This document shows positions 44,536 to 55,759 of a stretch of DNA of 64,000 nucleotides, piece by piece. The stretch spans positions 62,001 to 126,000 of the forward strand of contig BLJB01000052.1 in the NCBI GenBank assembly GCA_013423325.1, given 5' to 3'. Both the position numbers and the translations under genes were made by a program. The first letter of the stretch is position 1, and each line of letters starts with the position of its first letter. The DNA comes from Usnea hakonensis (lineage: Eukaryota; Ascomycota; Lecanoromycetes; Lecanorales; Parmeliaceae). The notes beneath the pieces are model-generated. The model was not told where the DNA came from. It saw only the letters and a program-made list of their open reading frames with translations, and made no database searches.

Positions 44536-45153
44536 TGCTTGGAAAGAAATTGGAGAATGGCACCGGCGAGGGAATTGCACATCTAAGCAAGACCAAGTTA
44601 CGCGGCCTGGGGAGACGCTGCAGAAATCCTTAGGCAGGACAGAATGCTCGTCACGTGCTCTCGCTGCAAACACGAGCAACTCTTCTTGTAGATGTGAGTA
44701 GCAGGAATGACGACATACGCTACGAATGTCCGAGTCGTGTTGAAATTACACGAGGGACTCTTCGAAGTCCAAAATGACAGCAATTCTGACTTGAGGAGGT
44801 AAATTGACCTTTGCCATCGACAATTTGAAGAGCAGGCCTAGAATCGATATCATACTAGAGCAGGGCCAGTGAATCATGTTCCGTAATGCATCTGGAATAA
44901 ATTTCAAAAGTTGGACATTGATAGTGTTGTCGTTGAGTATATTACCTTTGGCGAATCAGCGACACTGATGCTAGTCCACTTATGACCTTAGCGTCCCACT
45001 ACAGTGCCTGCTTCCGGCTCCACGGAACGTTTTCACGAAAAATCTTCACTCTAAGGCATAAACCAAATAGTCAGTAGAGAAGATCATGGCGTGCATCTAC
45101 CTACCGTCGCTTTTGTGCGGCAGCAGAGAATAGCAAGGGGCAATTGTGGCAGC
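44536..45153. other. intergenic between tandem plus-strand genes
   Basis: 618 bp comprising the 3' flank of GCP5 and the promoter of the Yih1-like gene. The frame is open from 45091 into the Yih1 start, but those 21 residues are not conserved-looking. No other feature. Confidence 0.5.
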
Positions 45154-46421
45154 ATGTCAGAAGATCTAGCCAATGAGATCGAAGCTATTCGGTCTATTTA
45201 CGGAAATGATGTGTTGCGAGAAACAGATGATTATTTCAATTACATCCTATCAATTCCCCATCGAGAGGCGTCACTGCGCCTGTCTTTCCCGCCAGACTAT
45301 CCTGACTCAGCTCCACAGCTGCTGGGCACAGAGAGGACTGGAGCCCAAGCGAGAAAGGGTTACGGGAGCCATGTCCTAGATCTTGCACGAGCAACGCTAC
45401 TCTCGATGTTCATTCCAGGCTCAGTCTGCCTCTTTGACCTACTACAGGAGCTTGATACCGCTTTGGGCCAAGAGTCCAACAATCCGCAGTCTTCCCCACC
45501 CGGCCGTGAGAATGATGCAAGTCTTGTGCTCAATGCGGGCCCTTCGGTCAGTGACCTTGACGGGGAGCCTCGCTGGACTCTGTCTTCGGTAATCACTGAG
45601 AAGAAATCGACTTTCGTAGCTAGAGCTTGCTCAGTCACATCGCGAGCCCAAGCACAGGCTTATGTAGCGCACCTCCTTGATACAGACAAACGGGCTGCTA
45701 AAGCGTCTCACAACGTAAGAGCGTTTCGTATACGCGCTCCCATCACTGCTGAGTCAACACATGTGGCCACATACCAGGACTGGTAAGATACCTTTCTTGG
45801 TTACCTCTTCCTGCCCAGAGGCTGTTTCTTGTGACATATTTCGTAAAAGTACATTACCAATCCTGCTGTCGACTGTACTCTTCGGATACGTCGTAATTGA
45901 GAGAATGCTGACTTTAAAGTCAGTGATGATGATGGGGAAAATGCGGCTGGTGGACGATTACTGCACTTGCTTCAAATTATGTATGTCTATTCTTTAGTTC
46001 GTCAGAGTTGCATGACTCTTACAAGGTGACAAGCTCCACCTTCAATCTCTCAGACCTGTTTCTTGAGCAACTCAACTTGCTTGAAGCAGCATTGCTAGGT
46101 CCGAAATATACCTAGCTGTAAACCTGTGGCTTTTAGAGCGATTCTCCTTGTTTGAGATTCAGACCCGAGTTACAAGATATGTTGCGGGAGCAAGAGAGCC
46201 GATTTATTCTCCAGGCCTGTTCTATGACTCTGGTTCCTGACTTGAAGGAGCAATGCTGACTTCATATTTTGGGTAGGGATGTTTGGAATGTCCTGGTCGT
46301 CGTTAGTAGGTGGTACGGTGGGGTCAAGCTAGGCCCTGATCGCTTCAACAAAATAAACAATGTTGCAAGGGAAGCTGTCGTTGAGGGCGGCTGGACAAAG
46401 AGCGGAATAAACCACGAGTAA
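45154..46421 (+). CDS. YIH1: Yih1 / IMPACT-family translational regulator (RWD + UPF0029)
   Basis: Cytosolic inhibitor of the Gcn2 kinase pathway: its RWD domain competes for Gcn1, damping the general amino-acid control response. Exons 45154-45782, 45924-45980 and 46277-46421 encode 276 residues. The RWD domain occupies the first ~115 residues (LANEIEAIRSIYGNDVL, LRLSFPPDYPDSAPQLLG). The ancient IMPACT domain starts WTLSSVITEKKSTFVARA and continues across both introns as YQDCDDDGENAAGGRLLHLL and VWNVLVVVSRWYGGVKLGPD, the family hallmark. Intron 1 ends at AAAGTCAG, after the GCTGAC branch. Intron 2 is 296 nt, several times longer than most other introns here. Its start at 45154 (MSEDLANEIE) matches the usual RWD beginning. 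Confidence 0.92.
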
Positions 46422-47960
46422 GGACTGCACGGCAAGAACGTATGCTTTGGACAAGCATAGTGGCCTTCAATCCCACGTTGCCCAAATGCGGTTCATTGCA
46501 AGGGATCGAATACCATTTCGTGGAGCCGAATTGCGTTTCCAGCCTCTCAATTCCAGGATGTTTTCTTAGACAATCCTGCGGCTGTTACGCTCTTTCGCGG
46601 CCTATCCTCATGTCCCCTGCATTCTCCAAGATGATAACAATCACCTGTGACAGTGGAGTGAGAATCGACATCAAACGGGCCATGTGTGATCGTCGACTTT
46701 CTTAGTTCTATGCTACGATGAATTCGCCATTTGCAAGGCTAGTTGATTTTCGAACACGGATCGTGTTCTGGCTTCAGAACCCGTCACTTCTCGGCTTCCA
46801 ACAACCCCATCAAAGGCTCTCGAGAATTTATTCCGGAAGTGCATTGACATAGGCTTCTGAGCTTGGCCGGAGGCCTTTTGCAGTGCTAAATGACCTTTAC
46901 TTATTCCTGCTGTGTTCTCTCTTTTGGCCGTTATCAATAATTACAATGAAAAGTCCATCCGGTTTGATGATCGCGGTCTTTGAAGCCTTTACCTACAGGT
47001 ACGGCTCTGGCATGATTCCCATATTATTGATGATGCTATGATGCTATGGTGATCGACCTTTCACGACTCTTGCAAAATACCCTCACGCGCAGGAATTTAC
47101 CCGTCAAGCTTCCGACGGAGAGTGTGCCCGGGGAGTATATGCATTGAGCGTGCTGCTCATCGCCGTCGAAGGCTTGAACTTGTGTTTGCTGGCAGTAGGC
47201 AAAAACGTTGGAGCGAAAATTGAGATCTGGTATTGCAGTGATCAAGCGGTATGGGGGTTTGGAGAAGTAATGAGAGCGAAGTCTGCGGCTGGGGTGCAGG
47301 TGGGAACTACTTGGATGAAGCGTATCGCAGAGGTCATGCCTTGGAGTTGTCAGGCATGAGCTCGATCCGAGACGGGACAGACTTGTCACTTTTTAAAGTC
47401 TTCATCAGAAAAGGAGCCATATCCAAGCACAGCCAAATCTGTCTTGTGCTATCACCATTTGTCCAGAAGTCCTAAGTATCTCAACAATGCGTGGATCCCC
47501 GAATACAATCTCCTTGTCCTTACACGCCGAGCTGTTTCTTTCAGCTGACCTTTTCTTTTGCTTCTCCAACCCAAATGCCTACGTTGCGCGTGTCATTCGC
47601 ATTGAGCAAAATACACGTTCAAATGATCTCGCGCCATTCGGAAGAGCTACGGACGGATCCCGGTCAGTGACTTGATGATGAGTGGTTCCGCGGATTCGTA
47701 TCTCACATTGTTCTTCCATCGGCTACTGATCGCTTTGTCAGAGCCTTGTAGGGTGACTTGGCAATGACGTTCTCGGAATAGCCGGGCAACGGCTGAAATG
47801 GTAGTAGATAATCGAGCTGTACCTGTAAGATGCTGTTCCTCGACGCGAGACTTGTGGGATATTCACAAGCTAATTTCCCAACGTGAGTCCGTTATTTTTG
47901 TACTATTGGTCATCAAGCATCCCGATCTCCCATACGACCATGGTGGAGGATGTTAAAACT
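46422..47960. other. 1.5-kb intergenic region between convergent genes
   Basis: Lies between the stop of the Yih1-like gene (+) and that of the Tlg1-like SNARE (-). Frames of 60-120 codons occur on both strands (for example 47036-47389, 47144-47359) but overlap in opposite directions and show no family resemblance. Long for a tail-to-tail gap; a small unrecognised gene or noncoding RNA is possible. Confidence 0.4.
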
Positions 47961-48821
47961 TCAGAGTATGAGGACGAGGACCAGGAGAAGTATCAAGACA
48001 AATATTAGGACTCCGATGCAGCAACTTGACCACGTCTCTGAAAAGTGGTCAGTCGCTTCGTCGTTCATATTATATTGAACATGATCAAAGATGATCATAC
48101 CCTCACTGTTCTTTATAACCCAGCCAACTCTCTTGATACCATTCTGTAACTTGCTTCCCACTCTATCGGCTAGTCTGTCCGCATCATCAAGCATTTCTCC
48201 CTGCTCCTCGAGCTCTCTGCCCATATCGTCCGCCTGCTGCCGTAGATTCCCCACGGTCTTGAAAACACCATCTAGCGCCTCATCCTGCTCATGCATCATC
48301 TCGACCTGTCTCTGCTGTTCGAAAGCGCCATAAGCGTCGCTGTCATCAGGTTCATCCGGATCAAAAGCCGACGGTGGGGGAAACGTTCCATTCATGCCTC
48401 GACTTTTACCACTCCGGCCACCAGTGACGGCCTTTGCGAGCTCTTGCCGCATGCTTTCGACTTCATCTCCAGTATCTTGGACCAGCTTTCGCCTTCGTCC
48501 CACCTCGTCAATGTCCAATCCATACCGGAAAGGGTCTCCTTCGACGGCTTTTACGCTGTCGACCAGGTCTTGTAGGTCCGTGCTCAGATCCTGTACGGTG
48601 GACTCGAGTTCACGACGGGACTGTGTCAACTCGGGAGAGGATGCTGATGAGGCTAGCGATCTTATTCGTAGGTAGGAGGAGAACAAGGATCTTGTCGTCT
48701 TCAACGTGGACAGAACATCACTGGGAATAAAGGTAAGTCTTTTGGACTGTTCGGATGGATGTTGAAGATTGACTTACGCCTGAGCCTGTAGAAATGGGTC
48801 ATCCTGGCCGTTGAATGACAT
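47961..48821 (-). CDS. TLG1: Tlg1-like t-SNARE (syntaxin 6/10 type)
   Basis: Tail-anchored Qc-SNARE acting in endosome-to-Golgi fusion. Exons 48821-48778 and 48720-47961 encode 267 residues. The N-terminus MSFNGQDDPFLQAQADVLST matches the syntaxin-6/Tlg1 start, and the N-terminal helical bundle follows (ELESTVQDLSTDLQDLVDSV; GLDIDEVGRRRKLVQDTGDE). The SNARE helix is near residues 160-225 (QDEALDGVFKTVGNLRQQAD with heptad spacing, then EEQGEMLDDADRLADRVGSK). The final ~20 residues form a hydrophobic anchor (IGVLIFVLILLLVLVLIL) after a Cys pair that could be acylated. An Asp/Ser-rich linker separates the two helical parts. Confidence 0.88.
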
Positions 48822-49267
48822 TATATAGCCAAAAAATATATGGACGGAATGGCAGACGTAGAAAGTTCATTTCCATAAATTGATGCCTTGCACCTGAGAC
48901 TTACCGACTGCCGGAGTCCACTACAGTAGTCAACCTTGGCATCAGGAAGCAAACGAACAACCCTCCGAGCCCTCCTCATTTTTGACCCTCGTACAGATAA
49001 AATTTGGGATTGAGTTCGAACATTTTGCGGATTACAGTATGCAATATGAACCTACTACAAACCAATTGAGACCGGATCATTCATTCACAACATTCTTTTA
49101 TTTGGTTCTGGTGATTCGGTGAATGAGCGAGTGGATACATTGTCTTCCGCTATCCTGACTATATGTACTAGAAATTGCATGTAATTGAATATCTCACAGT
49201 GAAAGAACAACTCAAACGTGCAAGCGCCAACTAGAAGGAAAGCCCTCTAGTCTCATGAACTTGCTTT
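48822..49267. other. intergenic, 446 bp
   Basis: Promoter of the Tlg1-like gene and 3' flank of the AA11 gene. No features recognised. Confidence 0.5.
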
Positions 49268-50514
49268 TCAGAAAAAGTAGTCGTTCAGGAATTTGGCGCT
49301 ACGCTTGGCCTTTGCAGCAACCATGTAACCGCCCACACATTTAGTACCCGCAGCGACAGGAATCCATGTGACTGTGAGTTGTGCTGTACACGTGCCGATT
49401 TGGGTTCCATCAGGTGAGCAAATGGGCTGGCCAGCGGTGGTGCAAGATCCTGTAGAGGAACCAGTCGAAGCCATGCTAGAGGTAGTTGCTGGCGCAACGC
49501 TCGGGCTAGACGAGCTGTTGACAGGCGCAGCGACAGAGGGTGAGGCAGCAGCAGGACCTGCGACGGAGGGTGAGGCAGCAACAGCCGGAGCAGCAGCAGA
49601 CATAGAGGGTGCTGCAGCGCCTGAACTTCCAGAGCTACCAGCATTGGAAGCTTCGGTACCTGAAGAGCTTGACGAATTGCCGGATGCTCCACACCTGCGA
49701 GAATTTAGAGTTAGCATGACTTCTCCAAGGTAAAAATATCAGGTCACAAGACAGGGATAAGGGTTGAAACTTACTTAGGTCCCGTAGGAGGAGCCAAGGC
49801 ATCCGCCTTGTTGGCGCTGGCCATCTCAACCGAAGCTCCTGGGTCTGGAAATTTGAGGTCCGCAGCTTCGGCTGTGGTGCAGTCGGTGACTGGGATGTTC
49901 GCGACGAACATTTCTGGGAATGAAGCTGTTGCACGTTCGGAAAGCTCAGGAACTGCGTATTCTTGAGTCTCGTTGAGGGCGATCTCTCTCTTGCTCGAGC
50001 CACCAGTGACCTTAACAGAGGCACAATTCATGTACATTTCTCGATTACCCACCTTGTTGAACCAAGTCCACGCGAGGGTGTAGGCGCCAGGGGTGATGCC
50101 TGTAGGAATAGAGAACGTGTATGTATCCGGATCAGGAGCGGAAGCAGAATTATCTGCTCCAATGTTACCCGCTTGGTTTCTCGCCGGGCAACCTCCTTCA
50201 ATGGAATGAATAACCATCCATTTAGAATTCTTCGTTGCAGGTGTGTCAGTGGTGAGGGAAACTTGGCATGATCCACCACCATGAACCGATTCACCCAAGA
50301 AGGAGAGCTTCTGCGGAGCGCCGATAGCCATGTTGGTGACTGTTCCACCAGAGTTGCTTGTGGCTTTACACGGAAAATTTGAACCGTCTGCAGCGAGAGG
50401 ACTGTTGTCGGGACTGCCGTATGGTGGTGGCGTGGCCATGATCATGTGGCTCTGGACTGTGGAGGCTAAAAGGGCGAGGGCCGAGAAGGAGAGAATGGAT
50501 TTGATTGAAGACAT
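49268..50514 (-). CDS. AA11-type lytic polysaccharide monooxygenase with C-terminal module
   Basis: Secreted copper enzyme; AA11 members oxidatively cleave chitin. Exons 50514-49775 and 49694-49268 encode 388 residues. Residues 1-22 are a signal peptide ending VQS; cleavage exposes His23, the first residue of the histidine brace (HMIMATPPPYGSP). The second brace histidine is His78 in GESVHGGGSCQVSLTTD. The core continues to YTLAWTWFNKVGNREMYMNC, where the late aromatic and Cys are typical. A long Ser/Ala/Pro linker of near-repeats (ASPSVAGP, ASPSVAAP, SSPSVAP) leads to a ~45-residue Cys-rich module (CTTAGQPICSPDGTQIGTC) that may be the X278-like putative chitin-binding module found behind some AA11 enzymes. 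The C-terminal assignment is tentative. Confidence 0.87.
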
Positions 50515-52647
50515 GTTGTGGTTGGGGATGTGGCGTTGCTTCGTTCCGGACGAAGTATTTCGGGCTGGATTCTGCTGGGATTAGTCTGTGGCCGAGGTAG
50601 CCTGCGTCTGATGCGTGAGTTGAGATCTAAAAGTATCCTGTGAAAGTAATGTGAGCTGAGGGAAGAAAAGAGTATGTCTAGAGGGTTGGTAAATATATGT
50701 ACGTGCGAATTGTAGCCATGAACATGGGTGTAGGCACACCCCAAGAGTCAAGAACAATTGTGATGGTGCAGAATTCGACAATGAAACAATCCGATTGTTG
50801 TGTGTAGACAAGGTCTTTGAATTCCAAACAGTGGGGACAATTTCGAAAAGCGAGCAAACGGACTTACCAAGATTCGCAGAAAGATGTTACGATGATCTTG
50901 TAGTAACGAAAGATTCTGAACGATGATGGGGAAATGTGAGTCTGCCACAGGCACGACAAGAATGAGCGTGAAGAAGGTAAGGAAAGGCCAGCCTTGCAAG
51001 AGTGGAGATTGCTTGGGAAATCAGAGGTAGGAGTATCTGAGTCATTGAGGAAGAAGAAGAAGAAGAAGAAGAAGAAGAAGAAGGAGAAGGAGAAGGAGAA
51101 GAAGGAAAAGGCAGTGAATAGGAAGATTGATAATGTTTCGACGGGCTCCTTGAGACAAGCAGTCCCTGTTAACACTTTACACAATTCACTTGTCAAGGCC
51201 GGTCATTGGAGTGGAGACCTTCAAATCCAATTGTAGTTACAGTTTCTGTAGGCGCCAGAGTCTCTTCCATATAGCGGTCAAGTACGTGGAAAGAGAAACG
51301 CGTATGATTTGCTTCTACTGTTTGAAAGCCTAAGTGTGAAGCTGGCGTCCAAAGAAAGTTAAGTACTTTTCAGTCTACTCCGCGCATGGTTGCAATCTTG
51401 AGGATTCACCTTCTCGACGATTCACACCCGTCACTCGCAGGGAACCTCACAGGGTCGATGGTGGCCACCGGAAAAGATATCGAGGGCGCCAAAGGGTCCT
51501 TTGATGGCAGCGATTGATTGGCTAACAAACATTCACTGGCACCATTGAAGGCGGTTTCATGGATAAAGAGTAAGTATCTTTGGAAGTCGGGGCCAAGTAG
51601 AGGGATAGCCGCCAGGCATTGAGGTGTCCTAAGCGGTTGGTCCAAGATTAAGAAACAAGACCGGAGCCTCGCAGACAATCTGCGTGACAAATGCAAAACA
51701 GCCAAACAGAACACTGACAGCCAAAGAATATACTTTATCATGTAGAGGGGACATATCATGTAGAGAGGAGAGAGGAGAGAGAGCGCGACCAAAGCACGTT
51801 AATAATCAATCATCAATGGCCAATCGTTGACTCGAGTTCCCAAAAATAGGTAAAGAGAGGCAAGGAACAGATTACCGTGCAGGCGCCAAGCAATACTCTA
51901 TTCAAGGAACTCAACATCTATCTGCCGCAAGCATCAACGTCTAGTAGACAACTCGTCCACTGTTCACAATGTACAATTGAACAGCCTATCGCGCTTTCCT
52001 AAATAAACAAATTCGGGACAGCTGGACCAGGAGCATAAAATGAAGAGGCTTGCGCTCGTCTTCGTCGAGCTTGCTGAAGCGAGATGAATAGGACAAGAAA
52101 GCAATCGTCAGAGGCTTGATGATGGTTGGGAGACTGGAAAGGAGGCATGGAGGTTGTACATGTTCAAAAGATGAGGATTCACCGACTACACGTACAAGCA
52201 TCTCTCAAGCCGTCATCCACGAAGGCAGGAACTGCCAACAGGCTTAGACCAATGCCCACCTTCTGTCTTCTTCCGCTCCCCTTACGCGCCTCTCCGTTGA
52301 TTGATTGAGAAGCTCAAAATCATCCTCATTTCGTAGTGATCGGAAAGCTTGTCACCCCACATGCAACCATAAATGCCTACAGGGGCGCACGGCATCCCAT
52401 CCTCTGAATCGCGAAGCCGCTTTTCCAAGCTCTATTCCGGCCTACAAAGCCAGCTCATCCTACGAAGCCGGCTCATCAATACTGGCATTGTGAATGAGCC
52501 AACGCTGTGGCAGCTAATCGGGCACAATTTTCCAACAGACGGGTTCCTTGACGGGCCTCTTCGCACTGTTAGGGAGCGAGAAGAGTGGAAGAGGAAGGTG
52601 TCGAGGTGGGCGGATTTTTGGGCTGAATTTGATTATACATTGGTGCT
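50515..52647. promoter_or_regulatory. 2.1-kb divergent intergenic region
   Basis: Upstream of the AA11 gene (-) and of the hypothetical at 52648 (+). Contains the (GAA)n tract described separately; the frame 50994-51236 exists only because of it. A plus-strand frame open from 52373 overlaps the start of the next gene. No further gene recognised. Confidence 0.4.
51049..51110. repeat. GAA/AAG purine microsatellite
   Basis: About 60 bp of GAA triplets passing into GGAGAA units, purine-only on the plus strand. It gives poly-Lys/Glu in forward frames and poly-Phe/Ser in reverse frames, neither of which looks like a gene. Confidence 0.95.
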
Positions 52648-53160
52648 ATGTCGCTCCCAGAAGACCCCCTCTCCCCTCGACTTGTCGGAGACGTATCCAC
52701 TCTTTCAATTTCCCCTCCTCTACCCCGACCAGACGATCTCGAAGCCGTTCTGGACGCCGAAAAAGCCAGCTATGCGACCATCCTCAACATCATTGGAGAT
52801 TGCGAGCGGCAACTCAACCAACTCTCCGCCCTGCATTCACCGCAAGATCCCACGATCCGCGATCTTCGCTACACTCTCAGTCACGCTCTCCTAGAAGCTC
52901 GTCAGTCAAAGGACAGGCAAGCCACCTTACGGACGCAACTCCGTCTCATGTCTGGGCACCAACGCTCGGGGTTGGGACTTGCTCTCGATCGCTTTCTTGA
53001 GGCACGCGATGAGACGCTGAGGATGGAATTTGCAGCATCAGCGCATATTTTGGACAGTATTGCAAACGGTGCTCGCTTTGTCGTGAGACAGGTGATGTCT
53101 TTGTACGAGTGGACAATGGGCCAAGGGGCTAGGATCGGCAGGGCAGTGTCGGAGGTGTGA
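52648..53160 (+). CDS. Hypothetical 170-aa helical protein
   Basis: A 170-codon frame starting MSLPEDPLSPRLVGDVSTL. After a Pro/Ser-rich head, most of it reads as charged amphipathic helix (EAVLDAEKASYATILNIIGD, RDLRYTLSHALLEARQSKD), and the tail has small and hydrophobic residues (IANGARFVVRQVMSLYEWTM). No signal peptide or known motif is seen, and the family is not recognised. The region is GC-rich and other frames (52373-52894, 52548-53000) are open too, so the choice rests on composition and helix pattern. A longer gene with an exon in the 52373 frame is possible, but I found no phase-consistent intron. Confidence 0.45.
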   Translation: MSLPEDPLSPRLVGDVSTLSISPPLPRPDDLEAVLDAEKASYATILNIIGDCERQLNQLSALHSPQDPTIRDLRYTLSHALLEARQSKDRQATLRTQLRLMSGHQRSGLGLALDRFLEARDETLRMEFAASAHILDSIANGARFVVRQVMSLYEWTMGQGARIGRAVSEV

Positions 53161-53947
53161 GAACCGCTGGGTGCAGACTCGGTGGCTGAGGAGGGGGAAC
53201 GCCATGGAAAATTGCAGGAAGGCAACGGAGAGGAAGGAAAGGTGGAAGAGAAGATCGAGGCGAAAGACTGAAAAACGTGGCGAAGGAGGTATTACAGGAC
53301 ACGCAACCAAGCTTCTGAGTAATTCTGGAGGAGTGGGTGGATGGTGTCTGGCTCCTGAGCGCGAAGGCAGATGGGATTTTATCATTAGGCAGTTGATTAG
53401 GCATGGTAGAAGTGGTGTCACCGGGGCATCAGTTGCTACAGGCATTAAACTTACTTCTCGCAAACAATGACAATTCCCAATACCAGTATTTCCACTTCAA
53501 GATCTTTCGATTCCTGGTTTGAAAACACTCAATCATATCTTGTTACCCACTTGGACCCAAGTAGGATTTTCGAGGATTAGGCGGTGTAATTCCCTGATCT
53601 CGTCCACATCCAGTGTCAATAAGTGATTCTAAATCGAAAGCCATAATAGCCAAAAGAGAATCCGCAAGGCGGACCAATGTTGATCATCGACCCAATGCTC
53701 AGGAGGATGATCGATATATGCATCGCCATCCATATCTTCTATACAGCCTATCTCGTTAATCTGAATGCTAGCCTCAAAGACCATTAGAAAATCGACTATG
53801 AAGCCGGAGCACAGGTTTTCTCCAGCGCCACTGGTAAAGAGCACGTGTAACACATACAGCAAGTCTCAACCCGCGCCAGCCGTCCAATGCTTTCAACGTT
53901 TGCTCGTAAATGCATAATCGTTCCATGTCTCCGTTGCCGGTGAACTT
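53161..53947. other. intergenic between convergent genes
   Basis: 787 bp between the hypothetical (+) and the BCS1-like gene (-). Antisense frames over 53038-53463 are low-complexity shadows. Nothing recognised. Confidence 0.5.
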
Positions 53948-55759
53948 CTACTCCTGTGACGCAAACTCCGCCTTGCCCATGCCCTTCGTCTCCCTAGCCC
54001 TTAGCACTCCATCCCTCCACGCCTCGACCTCCGCTAGAGCCTTCATAGGTTCATTTTTTCTGGTCAAAAGGAAGCCCTGGACTTCAGCAGGCGTGAACTG
54101 GTCTTCTGGCAGGCGGTTTGCGAATTGTGCAGCGATGTCTTCAATGTTCGAGGGAGAGCAGGGCGTTGTTGGTGTATTGGCCTGTTGAGGGCTTTCCGGA
54201 GGCGTTATGACGTCTTCAACTTTGACGAGCTTTGGCTGCAGAAGGCTGTGGTTGAGGGAAGCCTGGCGAAGGATTCTGTTAGCCTGGGGCATGGGATCGA
54301 GCTGAATCTGCTGCGGGCCCTCGCTGGCAGGCGTATCGAGCGAATACATGCGGGTGAAGAGCTCGCAAATCTGGGATCGGGTAGCCTTTGTGAACTTAAC
54401 CTTCATGTCCACTCGACCTGGGCGAATGAGGGCTTCATCGAGCTTATCCGGAAAGTTTGTCGTCATGAGAAGCACTCTTCCTTCGTGAGATGCGACACCA
54501 TCGATGGCGTTCAGCAGCCCCGAGAGAGATATGCCTTGATTGTCCCCATTATTCCTTCCATCCTTCTGTACAGATTTGAGGGCTTTAGTAAGTTCGGCGC
54601 CAATCTTGGCGGCGGCTTCGTCTTCTTGCTTCGTCTTCTCGGCTTTCTCCTCCTCTTGACGCTTGCTTAGACCTGCGCTGTCGATATCCTCCAAGAGAAC
54701 CACGCATCTTCGAGGTAAGCTAGTAAACATGATGCCAAGATCTTCCTCCGTCAGTGTGTGATCTACGAGGGAGATGCAGTAGATGTCCAGGCCGAAGATG
54801 CCAGCAATGGCCCAGGCAAGGCTGGTTTTACCAGTACCCGGGGGACCGTGGAATAAATAGCCTCGCCTGTACGGAATACCTCGGTTAGCATACCATCGAG
54901 TTGTCGAGGGGTGTAAATATTCATTGATGTCGACGAGCACCCGATTCTTCTGCTCGTGATCCAATACCACGGTCTCAATTGGTCTAGATGGTCGAGTGGC
55001 AACCTTCATCCATAACGTACGACCTCTCCCCCTCTGATCTTTAGGACACGGCCTTCGGACAACGGTACACGACTTCTCCTTTTCCAAGTAATAATCGCGG
55101 GCTTCTTTGATGAGATCTTTGATTGGCTGTGTCGAACGCCCGAGGCATGTTAACGTAATGTTTTCTTCGTCTCGCACAATGGCGCTTCCTCCCCAACCAT
55201 TGCGCATCACCTGCTTGTTCTCGCGGCTTAGCTGGAACAGTCTTCGTTTGTGAATGAAATGATGGACTCCAAGTGAGGGCTGAAACCTTGGAGGAACCTT
55301 AGCATCCCAGTTGCTGAAGTTCAGAAGCTTACTGGGATCGAGCTTGGGGGCTCCCAGGTCGCCGTCAACCCGATCCCAGGCATTCTCCCCTCCGGTCTTA
55401 GCCATCAGCTTGCGGGAATTTCTCGAGACATTCTGAACCCTAATCCACTCCATGATGTGGTCGTAAATGTCGTCGTCGGAGTCGACGCTGATGGAGCTCA
55501 TAAGGTACTCATTGAATTGCTTGGAAATGTGATTCCATGCAAACTTGACAGATGTGGCCAGACCGAATATGAGGAAGCACACGGAGACGAGTAATGTAAC
55601 ATCGAAGCCTATTGAATCCAGCAAAAACTTTGAGATGAGGGAGTAGCCCGGAATAAAAGCTTCTAGTATGTTGGCCGGGAGCTGAATGACGCTCGCGGTT
55701 GAATTGGCCGAAGGGAGTTCGGTACGCTTCAGGACACGAAGAGCATCGTTGATAGCCAT
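53948..55759 (-). CDS. BCS1-like AAA ATPase, membrane-anchored
   Basis: AAA+ ATPase of the BCS1 family; the founding member translocates the Rieske protein across the mitochondrial inner membrane, but filamentous fungi carry several divergent paralogues of unknown role. Single exon, 603 residues from MAINDALRVLK at 55759; the frame is open to 55921, but the extra 54 residues look like translated leader. A membrane segment is at ~53-70 (VTLLVSVCFLIFGLATSV), then the BCS1_N-type domain. Walker A GPPGTGKTS is at 305-313, Walker B VVLLEDIDSAG at ~354-364, with a Lys/Glu-rich insert of ~40 residues after it, then LSGLLNAIDGVASHEGRVLL and the arginine-finger region ALIRPGRVDMKVKF. The insert and the long tail mark it as a paralogue rather than BCS1 itself. 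Confidence 0.88.
   Translation of the reverse strand: MAINDALRVLKRTELPSANSTASVIQLPANILEAFIPGYSLISKFLLDSIGFDVTLLVSVCFLIFGLATSVKFAWNHISKQFNEYLMSSISVDSDDDIYDHIMEWIRVQNVSRNSRKLMAKTGGENAWDRVDGDLGAPKLDPSKLLNFSNWDAKVPPRFQPSLGVHHFIHKRRLFQLSRENKQVMRNGWGGSAIVRDEENITLTCLGRSTQPIKDLIKEARDYYLEKEKSCTVVRRPCPKDQRGRGRTLWMKVATRPSRPIETVVLDHEQKNRVLVDINEYLHPSTTRWYANRGIPYRRGYLFHGPPGTGKTSLAWAIAGIFGLDIYCISLVDHTLTEEDLGIMFTSLPRRCVVLLEDIDSAGLSKRQEEEKAEKTKQEDEAAAKIGAELTKALKSVQKDGRNNGDNQGISLSGLLNAIDGVASHEGRVLLMTTNFPDKLDEALIRPGRVDMKVKFTKATRSQICELFTRMYSLDTPASEGPQQIQLDPMPQANRILRQASLNHSLLQPKLVKVEDVITPPESPQQANTPTTPCSPSNIEDIAAQFANRLPEDQFTPAEVQGFLLTRKNEPMKALAEVEAWRDGVLRARETKGMGKAEFASQE

Noticed and set aside
46713..47675. Possible genes between Yih1 and Tlg1 homologues
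   Set aside because: Overlapping frames on both strands with no domain, no consistent intron chain and no clear start context.
49368..49733. 121-codon plus-strand frame opposite the AA11 gene
   Set aside because: Antisense shadow of the Ser/Ala-rich linker; composition is entirely explained by it.
50994..51236. Frame with a poly-Lys/Glu run
   Set aside because: Produced by the GAA microsatellite; no conserved flanks.
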